Source: Burkholderia sp. HI2500 (GTDB taxonomy: Bacteria > Pseudomonadota > Gammaproteobacteria > Burkholderiales > Burkholderiaceae). Taken from it: 64,000 bases of DNA. The stretch covers positions 1,984,001 to 2,048,000 of the forward strand of contig NZ_NKFL01000006.1 of assembly GCF_002223055.1 (NCBI RefSeq), written 5' to 3'. The stretch's first letter is position 1, and each line of letters starts with the position of its first letter. Of the stretch, positions 45,970 to 56,135 are shown piece after piece. The notes beneath the pieces are model-generated. The model was not told the DNA's origin. It saw only the letters and a list, made by a program, of their open reading frames with translations, and made no database searches. The translations under genes were made by a program, and so were the position numbers.

Positions 45970-46887
45970 TCATTCGGGCTGCGGCGGCAGATACTCCATC
46001 TGCGCCTCGTCGTACAGCCGGTAGATCAGCGCCTGCATCGCGCGGAGATCCTCCGATTCGTCGAGCATCCGCATGCTCATGATGATCGGCGACACGAGAT
46101 TCGGATCGTCGAGCGGCTTGTAGCTGATGTCGTCGCGCTTCAGCCCGTACACGCTGTGCGGCACGACCGACACGCCCTCTCCCATCGCAACGAGGCCGAG
46201 CGCGATCTGCAGTTCGCGCGTCTCGTAGATCTTGCGCGGCTGCAACGCGCGATCGTGAAACGCCGCGAGCACCTGGTCCGCATAGCTCGGGCGCGGCGCC
46301 TTCGGAAAGATGATCAGCGTGTCGTTCACAAGATCGTGCAGCGACAGCACCGGCTTCGCGCTGTCGAGCGGATGGCCGACCGGCAGCGCGACGATCATCC
46401 GCTCCTCGCGCAGCACGACGCGCCGCACGCTCGGATCCTCGTGGCGGATGCGCCCGAACCCGACGTCGATGCGCCCTTCCTTCAGCGCCTTGATCTGGTC
46501 CATCGTCGACATCTCGTGCAGGCTCAGTTCGACCGCCGGATACTCGCTGCGAAAGCGCCGGATGATCTTCGGCAGCATCCCGTACAGCGTCGAACCGACG
46601 AAGCCGACCGACATGCTGCGCTCGATCTTGCCGACCCGCTTCGTCATCGATTCGAGCTCGGTCGTCTGCGCGAGCAGCTGCACCGCGTGCGAATAGAAGA
46701 AGCGGCCCGCGTCGGTCAGCTTCAGCGGCCGCGCGTTGCGCTCGAACAGCGGCACGCCGAGCGCTTCCTCGAGCTGCTGGATCTGCCGGCTCAGCGGCGG
46801 CTGCGCGATATGCAGCCGTTCGGCCGCCCGCGTGAAATTCCGCTCTTCGGCGACCGCGACGAAGTAGCGGAGGTGTCTCAACTCCAT
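45970..46887 (-). CDS. LysR-family regulator, CatM/BenM-like
   Basis: The 305-residue protein has the CatM/BenM-type N-terminus MELRHLRYFVAVAEERNFTRAAERLHIAQPPLSRQIQQLEE and an effector domain with SVGFVGSTLYGMLPKIIRRFRSEYP, then GLVAMGEGVSVVPHSV. GGGAGGATTCGAAC precedes the ATG. That group senses muconate or benzoate-type compounds, but no aromatic catabolic gene adjoins it here, so its effector is not established. Confidence 0.88.
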   Translation of the reverse strand: MELRHLRYFVAVAEERNFTRAAERLHIAQPPLSRQIQQLEEALGVPLFERNARPLKLTDAGRFFYSHAVQLLAQTTELESMTKRVGKIERSMSVGFVGSTLYGMLPKIIRRFRSEYPAVELSLHEMSTMDQIKALKEGRIDVGFGRIRHEDPSVRRVVLREERMIVALPVGHPLDSAKPVLSLHDLVNDTLIIFPKAPRPSYADQVLAAFHDRALQPRKIYETRELQIALGLVAMGEGVSVVPHSVYGLKRDDISYKPLDDPNLVSPIIMSMRMLDESEDLRAMQALIYRLYDEAQMEYLPPQPE

Positions 46888-47070
46888 GTTCGAATCCTCC
46901 CGGGCAGGCGACGGATGTTCATTCGGCACCGCGCACAGCGCGGGCGCCGGCCGTCCACACCGGCCCTGCCGGTCACCTGCTTCCCGATCCCGTCACGATA
47001 CCTCAGCCGGCACCGATCCCGGCGCGAACCGCATTGCGCGCGCAGCGGCGGCCGGCGCCGCGCAAAGCAA

Positions 47071-47096
47071 AACGGGAAGCGACAACGCTTCCCGTT
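47071..47096 (-). terminator. Terminator of the DUF3717 gene
   Basis: A perfect 11-bp stem (AACGGGAAGCG / CGCTTCCCGTT) with loop ACAA, continuing into TTTT on the minus strand, 41 bases after the stop. Nearly identical in stem to the terminator at 47586-47610. Confidence 0.85.
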
Positions 47097-47137
47097 CGTT
47101 CACCGATACCGCGCCGCGGCACCGTGTGGGCCGAGCA

Positions 47138-47383
47138 TCACACCTCGGTCGCGTAGAGCGCGTCGCGCTGCGCGTCGCTCAGCGAGTCGAGCGGCACGTC
47201 CGGCAATTGGTAGCAGATCATCGTGCCGTACAGCTCGGCGAGGCAATTGCTGCCGGCGTCGAGTGCGTAGCCGTCCTCGCCGTCCGGCGCCGGCGGGTAC
47301 ACTTCGCGCCACGCGTTGATCGCGGCTTCGAGTCGCACGATGGAAACGGGTCCGGCCTTCCGCTCGGCGGGTGATGCGCTCAT
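47138..47383 (-). CDS. DUF3717-family small protein
   Basis: The 81-residue protein contains IVRLEAAINAWREVYPPAPDGEDGYALDAGSNCLAELYGTMICYQ, the pattern of the Burkholderia/Ralstonia DUF3717 family. AGAGGAATCC precedes ATG 47383. Function unknown. It has its own terminator and is likely monocistronic. Confidence 0.75.
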   Translation of the reverse strand: MSASPAERKAGPVSIVRLEAAINAWREVYPPAPDGEDGYALDAGSNCLAELYGTMICYQLPDVPLDSLSDAQRDALYATEV

Positions 47384-47585
47384 GGATTCCTCTGGGTTGC
47401 GCGCTCCGCGGGCCGTATCGGCCCGGATGGAACGATGAAAACGCCGGGCGTTTCGCCGGCCGCCGCGTGTCGCGCGCGCCGGATGCCGATCCGCGCGACG
47501 CGCCTCGCGCCGGCCGGGCCGTGGCCCGGTAGGGTCGGGCAATATAACCGGCTTTGACCCCGTGCAGGCAAAAGCCGGGCAAAAA

Positions 47586-47610
47586 AACGGGAAGCGCGAG
47601 GCTTCCCGTT
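47586..47610 (-). terminator. Rho-independent terminator of the LysP-like permease gene
   Basis: A perfect 10-bp stem (AACGGGAAGC / GCTTCCCGTT) with a five-base loop, followed by a T-run on the minus strand, 36 bases after the stop. Confidence 0.88.
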
Positions 47611-47646
47611 TCGTCGTACGTCACGCGGCCACGTGCCGCGCCCGCG

Positions 47647-49182
47647 TCAGCCCGCGGTTTCGCGGTTCGCCACCGGCTGCCGCTGCGCGCCACGGCTCGC
47701 GGCGATCCACGGCGCGATTTCCATGTCTTCGTAGCGCACGAAGCGGCTCTTCTTCAGGAACCGGAAGCCGAGCCACACGACCAGGAACAGCGGAATGCCG
47801 ACGTAGGTCGCGGCGACGCCCGCCCAGTCGATCCGGTTCGCGAGGAACGCCTGATAGTCCTGGCCGAGCGCGATCACGAGGCACAGCACGAACGCGAACA
47901 GCGGGCCGAACGGGAACCATTTCGACTGGTACGGCAGCTGGTCGAGCGCGTAGCCCTGCTTCACGTAGCCCTTGCGGAACCGGTAGTGGCTGACCGCGAT
48001 GCCGAGCCACGCGATGAAGCCGGTCATCCCCGACGTGTTCAGCAGCCACAGGTACACGGTCTTGTCGCCGTACAGCGACGTGAAGAAGCACAACGCGCCA
48101 ACCGCCGTCGTCGCGTACAGCGCATTGCGCGGCACGCCGCCCGCCGACAGCTTCGCGAAGATCTTCGGCGCGCGGCCTTCGGTCGCGAGGTTGTAGAGCA
48201 TCCGCGTGGACGCGTACATGCCCGAGTTGCCGGCCGACAGCACGGCCGTCAGGATCACCGCGTTCATCACGCCGGCCGCGAACGCAAGGCCCGCGTGGCG
48301 GAACACGAGCGTGAACGGGCTCACGCCGATGTCGGTCACGTCCGTCTTCAGCAGGTTCGGGTCGGTATAGGGAATCAGCACGCCGATCACGAAGATCGCG
48401 AACACGTAGAACAGCAGGATCCGCCAGAACACCTGGCGCACCGCGCGCGGGATCGTCGTGCGCGGGTTTTCCGATTCGCCGGCCGCGACGCCGATCAGCT
48501 CGGTGCCCTGGAACGAGAAGCCGGCGATCATCGCGACACCCATCAGCGCCGGCAGGCCGCCCGCGAACGGTGCGTCGCCGATCGTCAGGTTGCCCCAGCC
48601 ATTGCTCGGCGCGCCCTTCAGAATGCCGAAGATCATCAGCAGGCCGACGCCGATGAACGCGACCACGGTGACGACCTTGATCAGCGCGAACCAGTATTCG
48701 GCTTCCCCGAAGCCTCGCACGGTCAGCGCGTTGAGCAGGAACATCACGCCGAGGAACGCCGCGCTCCACCACACGCCCGGCACGTCCGGGAACCAGTAAT
48801 GCATCACGAGCTGCGCGGCGACCAGCTCCACCGCGATCGTCACGGCCCAGTTGTACCAGTAGTTCCAGCCGAGCGCGAAACCGAAGCCCTCGTCCACGTA
48901 TTTCGCGCCGTAAGTCGCGAACGAGCCCGACACCGGCATGAACGCGGCCATCTCGCCGAGGCTCGTCATCAGGAAATAGACCATCAGGCCGATCGCCATG
49001 TACGCGACCATCGCGCCGCCGGGGCCGGCCTGCGAGATTGACGCGCCGGACGCGACGAACAGGCCCGTGCCGATCGAGCCGCCGATGGCGATCATCGTCA
49101 GGTGGCGCGCCTTCAGCGCGCGATGAAGCTTGGGTGGGTTCGCTGACGAACCGGATGGGTCGGATTTCGGAAGTGCGGACAT
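47647..49182 (-). CDS. Amino acid permease of the APC superfamily, LysP-like
   Basis: This 511-residue protein has the AAT-family start HRALKARHLTMIAIGGSIGTGLFVASGASISQAGPGGA, then YMAIGLMVYFLMTSLGEMAAFMPVSGSFATYG and 12 predicted helices, with GFSFQGTELIGVAAGESENP in the middle. This matches lysine/basic amino acid permeases (LysP) best, though related gamma-aminobutyrate or proline permeases share these motifs. Start at MSALPKSD (49182); the frame is open upstream. Confidence 0.85.
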   Translation of the reverse strand: MSALPKSDPSGSSANPPKLHRALKARHLTMIAIGGSIGTGLFVASGASISQAGPGGAMVAYMAIGLMVYFLMTSLGEMAAFMPVSGSFATYGAKYVDEGFGFALGWNYWYNWAVTIAVELVAAQLVMHYWFPDVPGVWWSAAFLGVMFLLNALTVRGFGEAEYWFALIKVVTVVAFIGVGLLMIFGILKGAPSNGWGNLTIGDAPFAGGLPALMGVAMIAGFSFQGTELIGVAAGESENPRTTIPRAVRQVFWRILLFYVFAIFVIGVLIPYTDPNLLKTDVTDIGVSPFTLVFRHAGLAFAAGVMNAVILTAVLSAGNSGMYASTRMLYNLATEGRAPKIFAKLSAGGVPRNALYATTAVGALCFFTSLYGDKTVYLWLLNTSGMTGFIAWLGIAVSHYRFRKGYVKQGYALDQLPYQSKWFPFGPLFAFVLCLVIALGQDYQAFLANRIDWAGVAATYVGIPLFLVVWLGFRFLKKSRFVRYEDMEIAPWIAASRGAQRQPVANRETAG

Positions 49183-49772
49183 AAACGAGACGAACGTTGA
49201 GCGGGCCGGCATCCGTAGCCGGCGCATGCGAAATCGGAGCGCGGTGCGCGTCCTGCGATGCATTCGATGCGGCCCCGATACGCGTTGCGCGGTGGGCGCC
49301 TGCGGCGAAGCGCGGATTCTACCTGATTCGTCACGGGGACAGCTCAGGTGCCGCCGCCCGCCGCAGCCGTGGAGATTTCGCAGAATCAAGGGGTTGGCCG
49401 CGTCGAACCGGGCCGCCGTCGCAGGTCGGCTCAAAAACCCCGCGCCCTGGATGGTTATCCGGTTCTCCGATCCCATCGATGTTTCGCAACCGCCCCGTCG
49501 CCGTCCGCCCGATACCGCACCGGCACGCATAATCGCCGGGTAATCACGGGATTATTCAGACAATACAACCGATATCGACGATTGATTCAAATCAAATCAC
49601 CCGCGTGTAAAGCGGTAACGATGCGTAATCGTTGGGAATCGCCGTATCCGCATGCATGTTTTGCATGTGCACACGAATCTCCGGAATTCGCGAGATAATG
49701 CGGCCCGATTCAAAATAAACAGCGTACGGAATCGCCAACGACGCGAAAATCCGCCGCCCGCCCCCATCGAGG
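49183..49772. other. 590-bp divergent region without a gene
   Basis: It lies between the permease and the diguanylate cyclase. The right half becomes AT-richer, with short repeats (AACGAT-n5-ATCGTT near 49616, and GGGTAATCACGGGATTATT near 49540). No ORF looks protein-like. It must hold two promoters and could hide a small RNA. Confidence 0.5.
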
Positions 49773-51305
49773 ATGAAGTCATTCACGCTGCCCGCCGCGC
49801 TGCGCCGCCATACCGCGTCGATCGTGGCACGCATTCTGTCGCCCCGCGGCGTACTCGTGGCGGGGATCGTGCTGCTGATGTTCAGCTGGGGGCTTTCCAC
49901 GTCGCTTTTAATCGAGGCGCGGCGCGATGCATACGACCATGCGGTCGAAAATGCACGCAACCTGATGCTGCTGATCGAACGCGATATCGCGCGCAATATC
50001 GAGCTCTACGATTTGTCGCTGCAGAACGTCGTCGACGGCATTACCGATCCTGAACTGGCGGCCCTGCCCCCGCGCCAGCGTCACCGGCTGCTGTTCGACC
50101 GCGCGGCGACCGGCGAGTATCTCGGGTCGATCTTCGTGATGGACGCGCACGGCAATATCGTGATCGATTCGAGCGCATCGCCCGCCCGGCAAGGCAATTT
50201 CGGCGACCGCGACTATTTCGCCGTGCATCGCGACCAGCTCGCCCAGGGCCTCTACATCAGCCGGCCGTATGCGTCCCGGCTGCGCGGCGGCGCCTTGACG
50301 ATCGCCCTCAGCCGCCGGATCAACCGGCCCGACGGCGCGTTCGCCGGCATCGTCGTCGGCACGCTCAGCATCGACTACTTCCGCGCGCTGCTCGACGGCC
50401 TGGCGGTCGGCAAGCACGGCAGCGCGGCGATCGTCGAGGACAACGGCACGCTCGTGTCGCGCCTGCCATTCGACCCGCACGTGGTCGGCCTCGACCTGCA
50501 CAGCTCGCCGCTGTTCATCGAATCGCAGCGCGCCCGCGACGGCGCGCTGACCGGAGTCGGCGCGATCGACGGCATCCGGCGCATCTACGTTTACAAGCAT
50601 CTCGCCGCCCTGCCGCTGATCGTCGACGTCGCGCCCGCCGAGATCGACATCTACGCGTCGTGGCACCACCGCGCGATCTGGACCGTCGTGCTGATGTGCC
50701 TGTTCACCGGGTTCATCGCGTGGGGGTCGCTGGCGCTGTCGCGCGAACTGAAGCGCCGCCAGGTCGCCGAATCGAAGCTGTACCGGCTCGCGCACACCGA
50801 TGCGCTGACGGGCCTCGACAACCGCGGCACGTTCGACACGGTGCTCGCGAAGGAGGCGCAGCGTGCGTCGCGCAGCGGCCGCCCGCTGTCGGTGCTGTTC
50901 GTCGACGTCGATCACTTCAAGGCCTTCAACGACTATTACGGCCATCCCGCCGGCGACGACGTGCTGCGGCGCGTCGCGCAAACCGCGTCGCGCTGCCTGC
51001 GCCGCGACAGCGATCACGTCGCGCGCTACGGCGGCGAGGAATTCGTCGTCACGCTGCCCGACACCGATGCGCCAGGCGCGTTGACCGTCGCCGAGGGCAT
51101 CCGGCGCGCGATCGCGGCGCTCGACATCGAGCACGCGAAAAGCCCGTACGGACGCGTCACGGCGAGCATCGGCGCGGCGACCGCCACCGACGGCCGCGTG
51201 AACGCCGCGACGCTGCTGCAGCGGGCCGACGAGGCGCTTTACCGCGCGAAGTCCGGCGGCCGCAACCGCGTGCTGGAGGCGCAGCCGAGCGCCGCCGGCG
51301 CATGA
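49773..51305 (+). CDS. Membrane diguanylate cyclase with dCache-type periplasmic sensor
   Basis: This 510-residue protein has a TM helix (VLVAGIVLLMFSWGLSTSLLI), a periplasmic PAS/dCache-like domain (FVMDAHGNIVIDSSASPARQGNFGDRDYF; GALTIALSRRI), a second TM (IWTVVLMCLFTGFIAWGSLAL) and a GGDEF domain with intact GGEEF (420-424), preceded by the RxxD inhibitory site RDSD (411-414). It should make c-di-GMP with product inhibition in response to an extracellular signal. Confidence 0.92.
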   Translation: MKSFTLPAALRRHTASIVARILSPRGVLVAGIVLLMFSWGLSTSLLIEARRDAYDHAVENARNLMLLIERDIARNIELYDLSLQNVVDGITDPELAALPPRQRHRLLFDRAATGEYLGSIFVMDAHGNIVIDSSASPARQGNFGDRDYFAVHRDQLAQGLYISRPYASRLRGGALTIALSRRINRPDGAFAGIVVGTLSIDYFRALLDGLAVGKHGSAAIVEDNGTLVSRLPFDPHVVGLDLHSSPLFIESQRARDGALTGVGAIDGIRRIYVYKHLAALPLIVDVAPAEIDIYASWHHRAIWTVVLMCLFTGFIAWGSLALSRELKRRQVAESKLYRLAHTDALTGLDNRGTFDTVLAKEAQRASRSGRPLSVLFVDVDHFKAFNDYYGHPAGDDVLRRVAQTASRCLRRDSDHVARYGGEEFVVTLPDTDAPGALTVAEGIRRAIAALDIEHAKSPYGRVTASIGAATATDGRVNAATLLQRADEALYRAKSGGRNRVLEAQPSAAGA

Positions 51306-51468
51306 CATCGCCGTGACATGGCGTGAAGTCGCACGTCGGCCGGCCGGGCCGGATGACCGCACCGTGGACAGTCCTCCCGCGTTCGGTTAGCGTGACACCT
51401 GCTGCGCATGCGGCGCGGCGCCGGCCCGCGCAGGCCGCCGTGCGCGTTCCGGCCACTCCCGTTCCGCC

Positions 51469-52539
51469 ATGACCACCCCGTTCCCTGCCCGGCTGCCGCC
51501 GTTCCTGCGCCACGCGCTCCGCCCGCTGCTCGACCCGTACCGCCGCTACCGGCACGCGAAGCTGATCCATGCGGCGCGCGTCTCGCTCGCGATTCTCGTG
51601 TCGATCGCACTGTCCACCGGCCTGAACGTGCCGCACGGCGAGTGGTCGACGATCACCGTGCTGATCGTCGTCGGCGGGCTGCAGCACCACGGCAACATCC
51701 GCAAGAAGGCGGCCGAGCGCGCGCTCGGCACGTCGATCGGCGCGCTCGCGGGGCTCGGGCTGATCCTCCTCTACTCGTTCCTGCACGCGCCGTTCGCGAT
51801 CTACCTGCTGATGGCCATTGGGTGCGGAATCTGCGCGTATCACGCGATCGGCAAGGCCGGCTACATCGCGCTGCTGTCGGCGATCACGATGGTGATCGTC
51901 GCCGGGCACGGCGACAACGAGATCGTCGACGGCCTGTGGCGCGCGGTGAACGTGCTGGTCGGCATCGCGATCGCGCTGGCGTTCTCGTTCGCGCTGCCGC
52001 TCTACGCGACCTATTCGTGGCGCTACAAGCTCGCCGATGCGCTGCGCGCGTGCGCGGCCGTGCATGCGCGGCTCGCGGGCGATCGCCAGGTCAGCGACGA
52101 CGCGCACCTGAAGGAAATGGCCGCGCTGAGCGCGCTGCTCGTCCAGCTGCGCTCGCTGATGCCGTCGGTGTCGAAGGAATGCGAGACGTCGATGATGCAG
52201 CTCGAGGCGATCCAGCGCAGCCTGCGCCTGTGCATCGGTTATCTGGAGATCCTGTCGAGCGCGCTGCCGGCCCGCGACGACATCGCGGCCCGCGAGTACA
52301 TGCGCGTCGACATGAAGGCCGTGAACCGACGCATCCGCGACACACTGGTCGGCGCGAGCCGCGCGCTCAAGTTCGGCACGCCGAGCCGGCTCTCGCCGCG
52401 CCGCCGGCCGGTCGACCCGCCGCACGACGCGCCGCCGCCGCAGTTGTCCGGCTACGTGTCGATCACGGCCAAGCTGGCCGCGGAAGTCGATCAGCTGCGC
52501 GAGAAGCTGCTCGACACCGCGCAGTCGTGGAACATCTGA
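51469..52539 (+). CDS. FUSC-family inner-membrane protein
   Basis: This 356-residue protein has an N-terminal block of six hydrophobic helices (HAARVSLAILVSIALSTGLNV; WSTITVLIVVGGLQHHGNIRKKAAERALGTSIGALAGLGLILL; AITMVIVAGHG) and a long cytoplasmic helical tail. This is the FusC/YccS/aromatic-acid-exporter (AaeB-like) half-size type. It probably exports small organic compounds. It is not followed by a membrane-fusion gene here. Confidence 0.8.
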   Translation: MTTPFPARLPPFLRHALRPLLDPYRRYRHAKLIHAARVSLAILVSIALSTGLNVPHGEWSTITVLIVVGGLQHHGNIRKKAAERALGTSIGALAGLGLILLYSFLHAPFAIYLLMAIGCGICAYHAIGKAGYIALLSAITMVIVAGHGDNEIVDGLWRAVNVLVGIAIALAFSFALPLYATYSWRYKLADALRACAAVHARLAGDRQVSDDAHLKEMAALSALLVQLRSLMPSVSKECETSMMQLEAIQRSLRLCIGYLEILSSALPARDDIAAREYMRVDMKAVNRRIRDTLVGASRALKFGTPSRLSPRRRPVDPPHDAPPPQLSGYVSITAKLAAEVDQLREKLLDTAQSWNI

Positions 52540-54203
<1,664 letters not shown>

Positions 54204-54223
54204 GTCGCTTCGCTCGACGCCGT

Positions 54224-54243
54224 GCCGCATCGCTGGATGCGGT
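54224..54243 (+). terminator. Hairpin after argG
   Basis: An 8-bp stem (GCCGCATC / GATGCGGT, one G-T pair) with loop GCTG, 21 bases after the stop. Short T-rich sequence follows. Confidence 0.5.
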
Positions 54244-54424
54244 ACGGTTGGGCAGGCTGGGGGGCGCATCCTCTTCGCGCACTCGGCCTGCCGCTCCTTC
54301 CGCCTCTCCCCCGCCTGTCTGCTTTCCCCTCCGCAATCGCATCACCTCGCGTGACGTACCAACGGCACGGCATCGCCACACCCGCCATGGCAAGCTGCGA
54401 GTCTTCCAATTCCTGCGCTGACTC

Positions 54425-54922
54425 ATGACCGCCCTCACCGTCATCCACCTGAACGGCCCGATCAACAGCGGCAAGACGACGATCGGCCTTGCGCTCGCAC
54501 GCTTGCTGCCCGACGCACGCTTCATCGACGGCGACGATCACGATGCGCCCGAAGACGCACCGTTCGACGTGCAGTGGGCGATCGCGCTCGAACGTCTCGT
54601 CACGCAGATCACGCACGCACGTGAGCGTCATCTGGTCATCGCCTATCCGATCGGCGAAACGGAATTCGAGCGGCTGCGCGCCGCCTGCGACGCGCGCGAT
54701 GCGCGGCTGTTCATCGTGACGCTCGCACCGCCCGAAGCGGTCGCATCGTCGAATCGCGGCTCGCGTGCGCTGACGGACTGGGAGCGCAACCGGATCGCCG
54801 AGATGTATCGCGAAGGCTATGCGTCGCGGCCGTTCAGCCAGATGGTGCTCGATACATCCGATGCGACGCCTGATGCTTGTGCGGCGCGTATCGCACAACA
54901 AGTCGCGGCGACTGAGCCGTAA
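54425..54922 (+). CDS. Small P-loop kinase-like protein
   Basis: This 165-residue protein has Walker A GPINSGKTT (11-19), a DGDDHDAPEDAP segment where shikimate or gluconate kinases bind metal and substrate, and a lid-like stretch SNRGSRALTDWERNRIAEMY. It resembles the shikimate/adenylylsulfate kinase group (P-loop NTPase superfamily), but the substrate is not recognisable. It lies 221 bases after argG with a hairpin between, so probably independent. Confidence 0.7.
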   Translation: MTALTVIHLNGPINSGKTTIGLALARLLPDARFIDGDDHDAPEDAPFDVQWAIALERLVTQITHARERHLVIAYPIGETEFERLRAACDARDARLFIVTLAPPEAVASSNRGSRALTDWERNRIAEMYREGYASRPFSQMVLDTSDATPDACAARIAQQVAATEP

Positions 54923-55005
54923 CCGGCACACCTGACCGCGCCCTTCACGCCGGCACGCGGATACCTCGCAGCAGCCGGCGAAAGACAGCTTCTCCGGCTT
55001 AAATA

Positions 55006-55019
55006 GGAAAACGTTTACC
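55006..55019. promoter_or_regulatory. LacI/GalR-type operator, distal copy
   Basis: GGAAAACGTTTACC is palindromic except for one mismatch around ACGT. It sits inside the longer repeat AATAGGAAAACGTT that also occurs at 55206. Confidence 0.55.
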
Positions 55020-55208
55020 CTTCCGACACTTCTTGCTAGCATCGTCCTCGATCGGCTTGAGCGCATTCACGGAAAGCCGATTGCAAGCCTTGAAAATCCC
55101 GCAATTCCCGGCATCACTGTTTCAGCCTTCGAGCCTCATCTGCTTTCTGTATTTTGGAGTGAATCCTGCGGGCGACCGATCTCGTTTCGACGATCAGGCG
55201 CCAGAATA

Positions 55209-55222
55209 GGAAAACGTTATCC
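55209..55222. promoter_or_regulatory. LacI/GalR-type operator, proximal copy
   Basis: GGAAAACGTTATCC, also one mismatch from a perfect palindrome, lies 42 bases before the PL7-like start, 203 bases from the distal copy. Confidence 0.55.
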
Positions 55223-55263
55223 ACAACGTGGCGCCCAGCCACGGACCATCAGAGAGAGACACC

Positions 55264-56058
55264 ATGAAGAACAGGATCATCCCGTGCGTCGTCGCCGTTC
55301 TGTCCGTTGCGTGCCTGTCCGCGTGCGGCGGCGACGATCCGGCCAGCCCGGCCGCCGCCGCCCGCCAGCAGGCCACCGTGATGGCGCTCAGCCCGTCGAA
55401 CCCGCCCGGCTCGAACTTCAACCTCGCGCCGTTCACGCTGCAATTGCCGACCGGCGCGTCCGGCAAGGTCGACACCGTGAGCGGTTCGTCGCTCGCGGGC
55501 GGCTACGTGAACCCGACGTATTTCTACACGGACGGCAGCGACGGATCGATGGTGATGATGGACCCGACGCAGGGCTGGACAACGTCCGGCTCGCTGCATC
55601 CGCGCACCGAACTGCGCGAGAACGCGATCTGGCCAACTTCCGGCACGAACCGGCTGAATGCGACGGTGGCCGTCACGCAGGTGCCCGATCACACGACGAT
55701 CGGCCAGATCTTCCAGGGCACCGGCCCGAGCAAGCCGCTGTGCGAGCTGCAGTTCACGTCGGGCGGCGTCGTGCAGCTGCTGCTCGAAAGCACCAACCAG
55801 GGCGGCAAGTCGACGACCACGCCGATCACCACGGTCGGCGTCGGCAAGAAGTTCAGCTACGCGCTGAGCCTGAGCGGCACGACGATCACCGTCACGGCGA
55901 ACGGCACGACCAAGACCTTCACGATGGATTCGAGCTTCAACGGCGAAAGCTTCTACTTCAAGGCCGGCGACTACGACCAGACGGCCGTGTCCGGCACGCC
56001 GCTGACGACGCCCGGCACCGTCGTGAAGTTCTATGCGCTGACGCTCACGCATAGCTGA
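55264..56058 (+). CDS. Polysaccharide lyase family 7-like lipoprotein with altered active site
   Basis: This 264-residue lipoprotein has lipobox LSAC (Cys21) and one PL7 jelly-roll: RTELRE (114-119), QIF (148-150) in place of the usual QIH/QVH, and YFKAGDYDQ (231-239). PL7 enzymes cleave alginate or related uronans by beta-elimination using Arg, Gln, His and Tyr; here the His is replaced by Phe150. It may bind rather than cut, or act on an unusual uronan. GAGAGAGAC precedes the ATG. Two LacI-type operators lie upstream. Confidence 0.8.
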   Translation: MKNRIIPCVVAVLSVACLSACGGDDPASPAAAARQQATVMALSPSNPPGSNFNLAPFTLQLPTGASGKVDTVSGSSLAGGYVNPTYFYTDGSDGSMVMMDPTQGWTTSGSLHPRTELRENAIWPTSGTNRLNATVAVTQVPDHTTIGQIFQGTGPSKPLCELQFTSGGVVQLLLESTNQGGKSTTTPITTVGVGKKFSYALSLSGTTITVTANGTTKTFTMDSSFNGESFYFKAGDYDQTAVSGTPLTTPGTVVKFYALTLTHS

Positions 56059-56079
56059 TCGCGCGGCACGACGCATGAA

Positions 56080-56114
56080 GCCGGACGGGCACACGTCATG
56101 CGCGACCGTCCGGC
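56080..56114 (+). terminator. Hairpin between PL7-like gene and MFS gene
   Basis: A 9-bp stem (GCCGGACGG / CCGTCCGGC) with a 17-base loop, followed by GTTTCG on the plus strand. It lies in the 77-bp gap between the convergent genes. Confidence 0.6.
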
Positions 56115-56135
56115 GTTTCGATGCATACGTCGCGC

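Larger units (their letters stand above)
54923..55263. other. 341-bp promoter region of the PL7-like gene
   Basis: It contains two near-identical LacI-type palindromes (55006-55019 and 55209-55222) and otherwise no gene. Confidence 0.55.
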
